A DNA stretch of 64,000 bases from positions 57,480,222-57,544,221 of the forward strand of contig NC_030677.2 of NCBI RefSeq assembly GCF_000004195.4, written 5' to 3'. A program made the translations under genes and the position numbers. How positions within the stretch are numbered: position 1 is the stretch's first letter; every line of letters starts with the position of its first letter. The notes below the pieces were generated by a model. That model was not told the origin of the DNA, did no database searches, and saw only the letters and a list, made by a program, of their open reading frames with translations. Of the stretch, positions 39,101 to 51,100 are shown one piece after another. Origin of the DNA: Xenopus tropicalis. Its lineage: Eukaryota; Chordata; Amphibia; Anura; Pipidae.

Positions 39101-42100
39101 AAACTGTGTAGAGGACATCTAAATTTGTTGTTTGTAATCACAGAATTGCAATAAATTGTTTTTGTAATTACCTGTTAAATATGTGTTAAGTACATTTCAA
39201 TTTGAAAAGGAGATTAAATGGAACTTCTTTTTTTTTTTTAAATGTATATTTCACATGTATCATTTCTAAATCTACAGTAGCCTGGGAAACTCTGTGAGGA
39301 AGTGATACTGCAAAAACATGACAAAAGGGGAAACAGTTTTAACTTCTTACACTATTATATTTGTACTCAAGTGACACGGTCCTTGGTGGTAGAAGGAGGA
39401 ATGTATTCAGAGCAAATGCTAATGTGTATTAGGATGAAGACATACGGAACTACTAGTAGCAACTGTCATGGCTCCAAAAATAGACAACACTGATAATTGT
39501 CTCTACATGTGTAATAGCAGAGGCAATGCTCAGTATTGCAGGAGCTTTGTAGCCGTGACAAGTAGCTGCTACTAAGTAGCACTGTATGTCTTTGCCCTTA
39601 ATGTGCTCTGAATATTTCTGGGAAATCTATGAATACCTTAGGACGGAGGCTTATATGCAGAGCCATACAGAAATAGAGAATAAAATTAACTAGAGCTAGA
39701 TACACATTTGTTAATTCCTTGTTGGGTTTTTTTTCATCCACGAATACAGTGGGCGATTTGTTATTTTTGGCAGTGACTTGCATGTAAAACCACTTTCATT
39801 AAAGGTACTTTGATCCAAATGCTCTGCACACATCCATATAGTTTATTCCTTCCTCCCAACCATTCCAAACTGAGCACTGCTGTGCAGACCCTGTAGCTAC
39901 TGTCACCTCCTGACCAGGCGGTAGCTCCAGGATTCCCTCAGCACCCTAGGTCAATAGACTCAACACACTTGTGCATAAAGAATCGAGCACAGACGAATGT
40001 TCACTGAAAACCCAAACTGACATGAGTGAACATGGGAACGGATGCCAAGCAAACTACCAAAATATTTGGCGCAAATGTGTCTGATTTATAGCAATGTAAA
40101 CACAGAGTTGTGGCTATTTTGACAAATTGAGCACACAAGAGAACGATGCAGTAGAGCTGGGCGGTATGACCAAAAATTTATATCACGGTATTTTTCAAAA
40201 TTATATCGGTGTCACAGTATTTGACGGTATTTTTTTTTTCCATGCATGATTAGGTGTTAACCCCATTTCCTAATAAATTAGAGAATAATTACTGCAGTAT
40301 TGAAAATCAGAGTCAGGCAAGCGAAGGATCGGCAACAGAAAGTCATAAGGTAAATCAGGCAGGCTTAGTTTCCCAGGCAAGGCCGCAGACAACATAGCAC
40401 AGGAGGAGGCGTTTAAATACCCCCCACACATGCGCAGAACCGGTGCCGTCAGTGCGTCATGGACGTGCACGCTTTGACATGTACGTGCGCTTTGACGCAC
40501 GCGCGAGACCGGCCCGCACGGGTGAGTACACTGACACCCCGGTATTGCGGTATCTGAAAAATTAATGTAGTTTTTACAAAAAAACACCGGTATTCGGTAT
40601 TAAACGGTATATCGCCCAGCCCTACGATGCAGTGCAATTATATACGATTCAAAACCCGCTTGCGAGTGCAATGTTTCGTGAATTCTGGGGATAAAAGTGC
40701 ATAGTGGGAAAAAATATGGCATTTGTGTCCGAAAGTACTGCATTGGGGTAAGTGAATGTGCCCTCAGGTGTCATCTGTTTATACCCCTAGCTCATATTGT
40801 ACTAGGGGGGCTAAAGAGTAGGGGATTAACCGAACCATCAGTTTCGGTAATCGGCCAAATCCCCGCGTAAGGATTCAGCTGAATACCGAATTACATTTTA
40901 ACTGGGAAGAGTAGGTAGGAAGTGTGGTAAAGTAATGGGAAAATGCTGTGGCAAGCACACATATTTTTTTTTATCACATAGGGTTCGGATTTGCTTTGGC
41001 CAGGCTCTTGGATTAGGCCGAATCCTGCTTAAAATATGCCTTGGATTCACCTGAATCTTGAACTTAATCCAGGATTCAGTGCAGAGTAGAAGAAGGAGAG
41101 ACACATAGGATGTTGTTACAGAGTAGGGATCACCACAAATTGGGATTGGGAAGAACCAAAACAATAAATACTTCTTATTGCTAGAGATTCTGCCTTTTTC
41201 AGCAGAATACAAATCAAATACAAATCCTTAAAATCACATGACTTTTTGTTACAAACACAGAAGTTGAAAATTTCTCTTTAACCTCTCTGTGGCCTAATTT
41301 GCATACACAAATTAGGATTTGGTTTCGGTTTAGTACTCAGACAAATCGGGTCCCAAAATAGTGGATTTGGTGCATTCCTACTTATTGCCATCAATGCAAA
41401 GCCACCAGCACTGATTCCTGAGGTCTGTGGTGATATAAAGAAATCTTAAATGTTACATCATTGTTACTGTCTGTGTCAAGTTTAAAGAACATTTTGTATT
41501 TTCATGCAACACGAGGAACTTAAAAAAAAAACCCCATACTTTTGATCTTTAAAAAAAAAAAAAAGCCTAAAAACAGATTGTTCGTTTAATAATAACTAAC
41601 AGAAAAGATGCTGGATTAGCTGTGGAACACAACGCTTGGCCTGTAAGCCCTAGACAGTGGGTGAATTCTGGTATTCCAATTTTAAGTGTCAGCTACTTTC
41701 TAAACTGGGACACAAAGATCCTGTCACTGGAAATGACAGTCAGTGCAACTATTTAGGTTGATCAGTAAACTGTTCCTCAGTCAGACAAGACATCAGGATT
41801 ATTTTCTTTTATTGTCCTCCCTTAAAGGAACAGTAACACCAAAAAATGAAAGTGTATAAAAGTAACTAAAATATAATGTGCTGCTGCCCTGCACTGGTAA
41901 AAGTTGTGTGTTTACTTCAGAAAGTCTACTATAATTTATATAAATAAGCTGCTGTGTAGCCATGGGGGCAGCCATTCAAAGGAGAAAAGGCACAGGCACA
42001 TAGCAGATAACAGATAAAACACTATTGTATTCTACAGAACTTATCTGTTATCTGCTATGTAACCTGTGCCTTTTCTCCTTTTTTCCAGCTTGAATGGCTG

Positions 42101-45100
42101 CCCCCATGGCTACACAGCAGCTTATTATATAAATTATAGTAGTGTTACTGTAGCAAACACACCAGTTTTACCAGTGCAGGGCAACAGTGCATTATATTTT
42201 TATTACTTTAAAGCTCTTTCATTTTTAGGTGTTACTGTTCCTTTAAGAAAAAAGCTAAATATAAGGAAGATATAATGTAAATATATTTCCTCAGTGCATT
42301 TATATACAAACCCCTCACTAGTTCTTTAATTTCACTAAATAACAAATCATACAACAAAATGTTGTTCTCTGTCATCATTTTTTCCTACATGAAAGAGGCA
42401 GTTCACCTTCAACTTCAAGCTTTCAAATAGGGGTCACTGACCCCAGCAGCCCATCAACTATTGTGCTGTAAAGTTACAATTTTATTGTTATTGTCATTTT
42501 TTATTAGAGGTATGGGATCCCTTATCCAGAAACCCAATATCCAGAAAGCTCAGAATTATGGAAAGCCTGCACCCCATAGACTCCATTTTAATCAAATAAT
42601 TCAGATTTTTAGAATTGATTTCCTTTTTCTCTGTAAAAATAAAACAGTACTTTGTATTTGATCCCAACTAAGATATAATTAATCCTTACTGGATGTAAAA
42701 CAATCCTATTGGGTTTAATTGTTTATTGATTCTTGGTAGACTTAAGGTATGAAGATCCAAATTACGGAAAGATTCCTTATCCTGAATACCCTTGGTCCCG
42801 AGCATTCTGGATAACAGGTCCCATACCTGTATTTGCCAACCTGTATTTGCAATCAAAAACATGATAATTTAGCCTTCGATGCATCGCACAAAGTATAATA
42901 TAGAGTTATGCTCCGGTGTGTACACAGAAAACATGTCCTGAAGCAAAAGGCAGAATGCTGAAATGTTGATATAGTTTTGATGTGCAAATTGCCTCTGATC
43001 AAATGTATACAGAATATTGCATCTAGCAAGGAAATGGGAAAGCAAGCACAGGGAGCAGGTTTGTCAAATATGTGCCCACCTTTCCCTGCAGCATATAGTA
43101 GGAAAAGCATACCCTGCTGCACATATCCAAAATGTTGAACAAAGATTTATATTATTTTCACGAATGACCTGTGTGTGCTGGACTATATTGAATATAACTA
43201 TTTGGTTTCCTGAGCACCCTGGCATTGCTGGTTTGTTACCTGTTGTGCACCTGTTTTTGTTATATGTAGTCTGCTAAAAATCATTTAAATATTGAATAAA
43301 CCCAAAAGGGTTGTTTTGCCTTCAATAAGGATTAATTATATCTTAGTTGGGATCAAGTACAAGGTACTGTTTCATTATTGCAGAGAAAAAGGAAAATATT
43401 TTTAAAAAAAAATTTTTTTTTAAAAAATTTTAAAAAATTATTTGTTTATAATGGAGTCTATGGGAGATGGACTTTCCGTAATTCGTAAATTTTTGGTTAA
43501 TGGATCCCATACCTGTACTACACTACAGTAGGTCCTCAAGAATGGTGATGTCATGAGTGACACATACTGTATGGGGGTGGAATTAATGACATCACACTGT
43601 GTGTGCTTTGGTGCCATTTCTACTTTAAATATCACTGAGGTGTTTTTGTGAGTATTCCTGATGAAGGAATTTCTCACTTTTGAGCTGAAACTTTGAATAA
43701 AGATTTATGTGTTAATTGTCCTGTGTGTGCTGGACTATATTAGACGTGTATGTAAGATTAATAAATTAATTTTCAAACAATAAATTGGCAGGTGGTAGCA
43801 GTGTTTGTGGTTAAAAAAGGTTAATGGACTGATGTAATCCTTTAGCTTGTAGTTACTATGAAGCAAGACAGATGAAGGAGGACATATTTGCTTTCAGAGG
43901 TGGCAGCTGGAAGGAAGCTAGTCAGCTGCTCAAGAGCCAAAAGTCAATCATCCACACACACCCATAAGTTTAGTCCAAGAACTGCCAGCATATTATTAAA
44001 TAACTAAAAGGAAACATACCTCACATATCCCAAACAAACAATCAGACTGATTTTACATGAGTAACCAAATCTTTTTCTTAACCGACAGTTCTGCTATTTG
44101 TTTCTCTACCTTCAAGCAGCATGCATATCAAAGAAAAGTGCATTTCAAAACACACTAGTAAGGGTCACAGGAGGGAGTATCCTCACTTAGTGGCCAGTAA
44201 TTCCATACTTGCGTTTTGGCTTGAGACAAAAATTGTTCCCATAACTCTGCGGCTGCAGGAACAGAATAACGGGCAACATCATCTTATTTCTATCAGACTA
44301 GAAATTAAAATGACACCAAGAACAAAGCAGGAATGGCATTTATTTAAAAATCAAAATGCCACTGATGCAAAGCTAGACAAAACTAAACTGGGATGCAATG
44401 CATGCATGGGATGTGGGTTGGCTTCCATTCGCCACGCAACAATTCTACCTTGTCGCGGGCAACTAATCTCCCCGATATGCCATCCCACCGGCTAGAATGT
44501 AAATCACCCGTGGGATGGCATATGCTGCACCAAAATCGTCGACGTTTCCTCTCAAGGCAAATTTGACGATTTCGGCAAATCGATTCGCAGCAGGTAAAAT
44601 CCCACCGGAGATTTACATTCTAGCCGGTGGGATGGCATTTTGGAGAGATTAGTCGCCCACGACAAGGGAGATTTGTTGCGCAGCGACTAATCTCCCCGTC
44701 TGTTGCAGCCCTTATGTTCTTATATACTATACTAGATAAATGTCAAAGATTACTGGGCCCCACAGAAAAATCTGGGATTCCTCTGTGTCCTCAATATTTA
44801 CGACCCTGCTGTTTACAAAAGGGATATGCAAAATCTCCGAGTCTTTCTCTTAAAGATCAATCTACAATTATTGGGGGTGCTAATTTGTAACATATCCCTT
44901 AGTCACAAAACCAGTTACTTATAAGTTGCCGGTGCTCCTTTTCTTTAGAAAATGCACTGGCCTAGGGTGCTTTCCAGCAGAGAACAGTGCCACCATTTTC
45001 TAGGTTGCCAGTATTTTATCATCCTAGCCAGTACAATACCAGCCAAGACTCCAGTGGTTAATGTATTGGCAGGTAAATTTGTAATTACAGCTATTTTGCA

Positions 45101-48100
45101 ATTTCTGCCTCCAGCTTGACTGCTTGAAAGTAAACATGATCGCATAATCAAATGTTTCTTTTGATGTTCAATACTGCGGAATATGTTGGAACTTTATAAA
45201 TATATGCTATGAATAATAATGACTTATTTATTAGGGGTATGGTATCAATTATCCAGAATGCTGGGATAAGGGATCTTTCCATTATTTTAATCACCATGCC
45301 TTAAGTCTAATAAAAATCATTTTAACATTAAATAACCTAAGCTTGATTTTTTTTGCCTCTAATAAGGATTAATTATATCTTAGTTGGGCTCAAATACAAG
45401 GTACTGTTTTATTATTACAAAGAAAAAGAAAACCATTTAAAAAAAAAAAATTTAATTATTTGGTTATAATGGAGTCTAGGGAAGGTGGTCTTCCCGTATT
45501 ACAGAGCTTTCTGGATACTGGGTTTCTGGATAATGAATCCAAAATCTGTATTGTTATATATACTGTGACTGCAAGGTTAAATATGCTTTTATATAATGTA
45601 CTAAGGTTGAGATTAGCTCTGTGGTGCCCCCAAACTGTTCTCCTGCTTTCTGTTCCCACGGTATGTAATAGTTGAACAATACCTGGCCTCCCCAGCTGCA
45701 TTTCCAGTCTACACTGCATGCAAACGTGCAAACCCTCAAAATAGAACTGTTCACATCAGGGCTGTCTTGCAGGCAGGGTTTTATGGCCCCACCCATAATA
45801 CAGGATCTTTCCAGCATCACTTTGGTGGCCAGGGAAGTTTTGCCTGGTGTAACGCATCAAAACGGATTTGCTTAAAGGGCAAGTGCAACTCTGTCAGACG
45901 CAATTGCATTGACAATTTTCAGCACAATTGCAAAAGTTCAGCTGGAGTCATTCCCAATTGTGCTGTGTACTGTCCTGTGAAAACACATTGGAGATGTGCA
46001 CATAACCATCTAAGGCCTGAAGTAATTACCCAAGCACCAAATACGAGCCCTGGTTCATGTCCCCCTGTCTTGCTCCCTTTTAGTTTAGTTAGCATTTCCA
46101 AGCCTACCCAGCCTGCCTGTTGTACTCTGCACTGCAGGGAACATTTGGAGGTAATGCAGTTGGCACGGCCTGCTTCCCACTCACATTTGTACTTTATGTT
46201 AGATGACTCACAAGATTATTCATACTTGTTCCAGGATTATTCATTATTCACCCATATTTTTAACAAGTTAAAAAAAAGATATATGCTATAAAGGCTACAT
46301 ACCGTATATACTCGAGTATAAGCTGAGTTTTTCCGCACTAAAAATGTGCTCAAAAAGTAACCCTCGGCTTATACTCGAGTATACCTCCCTCCCTCCACTT
46401 ATGTCCAACCTCCCGATCTTGATCTGAAGATGTAAGGCGCTGGCACCCAACCCCCCCCGCGGTCAGAGGTGAGTGCATGCGCGCGCGCGACACAGACACA
46501 CGTCCGTCCACGGGGGGGTAAAAGTTCCCTGCAGCCTGCTACATAGCAATTGTACATACAATGTCAAATATCTTGGGTGCTGTCAGAACTCGAGTATCCC
46601 TCCCTCCACTTGTGGCCGTCCTGCCGACTCTATCCATCTGAAGATGTGACATGTAACGTGCTTGCTGGCCATCCTGCCGACTCTATTCATCTGAAAAAAT
46701 GTTTAGTTACACGGTTTGTACAATGTATGCATAAGCTGATGCGCCCCGTCAAGGCAGTGTCCTTGCGTCAGTCCTAACCTAGCAAAAAAAGAGAGAATAT
46801 ATTTTCTTTGGGGGGAGAAAGATATATTTGTATGGTAAGGGGAAGTGGCTATTCCCTAATTCAGTGCTGTCCAACTTCTGTTGTACCGAGGGCCGGAATT
46901 TTTCCGACCTACGTGGTGGAGGGCCGATAATGGAAGCCAGTTTTGACCACTCCCCTTTTTGAAACCGCACCCACTTGAAACCACACCCATGTTATCACAT
47001 GACCATACCCATATTAATGGTTGTAGTACAGGAAAAACCCTGCCATACTCTGCCTGCCCTACCCTGCCTGTGTGTGCCATACTCTGCCTTCCCTACCCTG
47101 CCTGTGTGTGCCATACTCTGCCTTCCCTACCCTGCCTGTGTGCCATACTTGGCTGGTTTGTGCCATACTTGGCCTGTGTGTGCCATACTCTGCCTGCCCT
47201 ACCCTGCCTGTGTGTGCCATACTCTGCCTTCCCTACCCTGCCTGCGTGTGCCATACTTTCACTGTGTTTGCCATTCTTGGCTGGTTTGTGCCATACTTGG
47301 CCTGTGTGTGCCATACTCTGCCTGTGTGTGCCATACTCTGCCTTCCCTACCCTGCCTGTGTGTGCCATACTCTGCCTTCCCTACCCTGCCTGTGTGTGCC
47401 ATACTCTGCTTGCCCTATGCTGCCTGTGTGTGCCATACTCTGCCTGCCCTACTCTGCCTATGTGTGCCATACTCTGCCTTCTCTACCCTGCCTGTGTGTG
47501 CCATACTCTGCTTGCCCTATGATGCCTGTGTGTATGGCACACACAGGCAGCCTACAGTGACACAATGCTGGCACTGCTCCTACTGTCTGCACAATAACTA
47601 TATATTAAAAAACGTTTTAATTGCAGTACCACCTCAGTATATGTTCTTTTTGTAGTGTGCAGGGATTATTTGTGGGTTTCTACTGCTCCTGAGGTGTGAA
47701 CAGGGGAACAATGTGGGTGATTACAGCCTGAGCCTGAGGTGTGAACACTGCAGGGGGGAACAATGCAGAGATTAAAAGGTGTGAAAAACACAGAGGATTA
47801 CATATTTAAACAATACAGGGGGATTACAGCCTGAATCTGAGGTGAGAACCATGCAGGGGGCCAGTTAATCACAGTACTGATACCATTTGAAGCTTACACA
47901 AGAGTAAGCCATCAAAGCAGCCAGACAGGTGGGGGGCCACACAGAGGGGGGTCGCGGGCCGCCAGTTGGACAGCACTGCCCTAATTGAATGCTTGCTCTC
48001 CCAACCCCGCCCCTTTAAGGATAGCCTTGCAGTTAAGAAGGTATTTATTCGCTTAATCACTGAATGGTTTCTTTGGAATAGGTCATGCCATATAAAGAGA

Positions 48101-51100
48101 AAAGCAGGTATGGTCTTTCTCCACCCAAAGAAAATATATTCTCTCTTTTTTTGCTAGGTTAGGACTGAAGCAAGGACACTGCCTTGACGGGGCGCGTCAG
48201 CTTATGCATACTTTGTACAAACCGTGTAACTAAACGTGTCTCTTTTCACTAAAATGCAGACATTTTTCCTTCAGTGTGTGCAAAATTGGTTTTTAATTTT
48301 CTCTTGAAGCTATATAATGGAGTGCTGGGGTAATGTGTATAGTATATATATATATATATTTGTATTATTTTTTTCCAAACTGAATGTATATTCGTTTTGT
48401 AGTAGTCCATGTTTCATCTGAAAAAACCCTGCCATTGCTAACCATTGAAATCTCGGCAGAAAAAAGATAATAATGCAAATATACCTATGATGTAGGGCAG
48501 TGCTGTCCCATTGGCGGTCCACGACCCCATTCTGTGTGGCCCCCCCCACCTATCTGGCTGCTTTGATGGTTTACCGTTGTATAAACTTTAAATCTGTATT
48601 GAGATTAACTGACCCCCTGCATGGTTCACACCTTAGATTCAGGCTGTAATCCCCCGGCATTGTTTAATCATGTAACCCCCTGTACTGTTCACAATTTTTA
48701 ATTTCCCCTCTTATCATATGTAGGAGGCATAAAAGACACCAAGGAGTGCAAAGATCATTGATGCAAATATGTAATTTTGCCAAAGGAATCAGAGGAAACA
48801 TCTGTGTATTGTGTGTGGGGGGTAGAAGTTGAAAAAAATATCATCCATACATGGCAGAGCAGTAATGGTAACATTCAAAAAGTCAAATTGATTTAAAACT
48901 GTAGTTTTGCCTGAACCTTGCCAGATTATTTCGACTTCAAAACCTTCGCACAGTAATTCTGTGATGAGTGTGTCAGTGGTTATCAATGTGTTTGCCAACC
49001 ACTCCCATAAGTGATTGCATTACTGTGAAAGATAACAAGCTGACTGTGGACACTCAGATATGAGAAGTTTAAAACTAAGTGTTCACTGCTCTAGGGCAGT
49101 GCTGTCCAACTTCTGCGGTGCCGAGGGCCGGAATTTCTCTAGCATACATGGTGGAGGGCCGCTAATGGAAGCCAGTTTTGACCACTCCCCTTTTTGAAAC
49201 TACACAGCAAAATCCCAAATGCTTGGTCCTTACTGTGGGGATATCAACCATCATTCATATGTGAAAGAATTATATTATGTCATATTAAGATATACCCTTA
49301 AATTCCATATGCCTCCTCCCCTGTGGATAGCAGAGCAACCCCCAGTACATAATTACACACCTTAGGGACCATTTAATGGCTATTTCCAACTGCTAACAAA
49401 CTCCCACAACAACCCCTGCCAGGTTCACCTCCCACAGGCAGCATAGGGCAAGCAGAGTATGGCACACACAGGCAGCACTCTGCCTGTCCTATGCTGTCTG
49501 TGTGTGCCATACTCTGCCTGTCCTACCCTGCCTGGGGGTGCCATACTCTGCCTTCCCTATGCTGCCTGTGTGTGCCATACTCTGCCTGCCCTATGCTGGC
49601 TGTATGTGCCATACTCTGCCTGCCCTACCCTTCCTGTGTGTGCCATACCCTCCCTGACCTATGCTGCCTGTGTGTGCCATACTCTACCTGCCCTATGCTG
49701 GCTGTATGTGCCATACTCTGCCTACAGTACCTATGTCTGAGGTGTGAAGAAGTGAACAATGGGAGTGATTACAGTCTGAGCCTGAGGTGTGAACACTGCA
49801 GGGGGTGAACAATGCAGGGATTAAAAAGTGTAAAAAACACAGGGGATTACATTTTTAAACAATACAGAGGGATTACAGCCTGAATCTGAGGTGAGAACCA
49901 TGCAGGGGGCCAGTTAATCTCAGTACCATTTAATGCTTACTCAAAGGTAAGCCATCAAAGCAGCCAGACAGATGGGGGGCCACACAGAGGGGCCGCCAGT
50001 TGGACAGCACTGCTCTAGGGTAATGCCCCACAGAGAGATTAGTTGCCTACAATAGATCTCTGCCACCACGGGCGACTAACCTGAAAAGCCTTTCCACTGG
50101 CAATAAAGGAAAGAGAAGCCATTTTTGGGGTTTTTAACTGTTTGCAAATTCATTTCTACTAAATGTAAATTCAGGATATTTTAGGACCTACCCCAAATCA
50201 TTAGTTCCTGACCAGATGCACAGTAACCTTGCATGCATAGTCACTAAACCTCACCCTATTTATGCTAAACCAATTCTATGGCAAAATTCAGGACTGTCCT
50301 GGAAAAGTAATCACAATCCTTATTTCTTCTACCAATCTCTTTACCACAAGGCATTTAAGTCACCTATTTTCTTTTGTGGGATTCAGTGCAACATGTACTC
50401 ATATGTATTTGCTGTATTTATCATCTTTTATTGATAGAGCCCCAACATATTTTACACAACCCAGCAGTCTGACTTACCCACAAACATTTGGCTCAGCTAC
50501 AAATATACACATTCACCTCCGTGCCTCCTGTCACTGACATGAAATTGCCACCAGTGACAGGCAGTTTTGACAGGAGGCATGGATAGGATAATATTGGACC
50601 AGTGGTCTTCACTGGCGCTTTTCACAGTATGTGTGCCATTAATCTAAAGTGGCCTTCCTGAACTGCAGGAAGTGAAGCAAAACTCTGGCACCTCTTTATT
50701 CCCTTGTCCTCCAGTACATTGTACATCAGCTAAAATAGTGCATCAGATGAAATTTTCAGGTTGAATAGGATTATTGGATGGCCAGTCAAACTGTCCTCCA
50801 AACAAATATATATTATATATATCTAGTTTGGATAACTGGTATTCATGATTTTCACCAAAAGCCACGCAAGAACACTTGCCTACACCCAAAAACATTGAAT
50901 CCGTCTGGGTGCAGGTCACATGTAGCCGATATCCGCCAACTAATGTGAGACTTGGCGTTTGCTGGCGAATATCAGTTGCGTTTGTCTGAACCCGGGAGGA
51001 TTGAATGCTTCCAGGTGCAGACACATTTAGAAGATTTTTTTCAAGCAGACGGGCAGATTGCCAGCCTACACTTATACTCAGGTTGACAATTTGCCTCGTG

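Larger units (their letters stand above)
46701..48235. mobile_element. MITE with 130-bp inverted arms, host of a hAT insertion
   Basis: The left arm (46701-46829) and right arm (48111-48235) are near-perfect inverted repeats starting GTTTAGTTACACGG. They contain GCGCCCCGTCAAGGCAGTGT in inverse. Without the internal hAT element (46862-47978) the host would be about 410 bp. Confidence 0.8.

Noticed and set aside
45767..46291. 174-codon plus-strand frame
   Set aside because: No recognisable domain, no family motif and position inside arhgap10 intron 1. Long chance frames are expected at this window size.
46959..47655. Open frames of 162, 187 and 226 codons with repeated CHTLP/ACPTLP-like peptides
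   Set aside because: They are translations of the 34-bp satellite inside the hAT element, open in all plus frames because 34 is not a multiple of three. No independent coding evidence.
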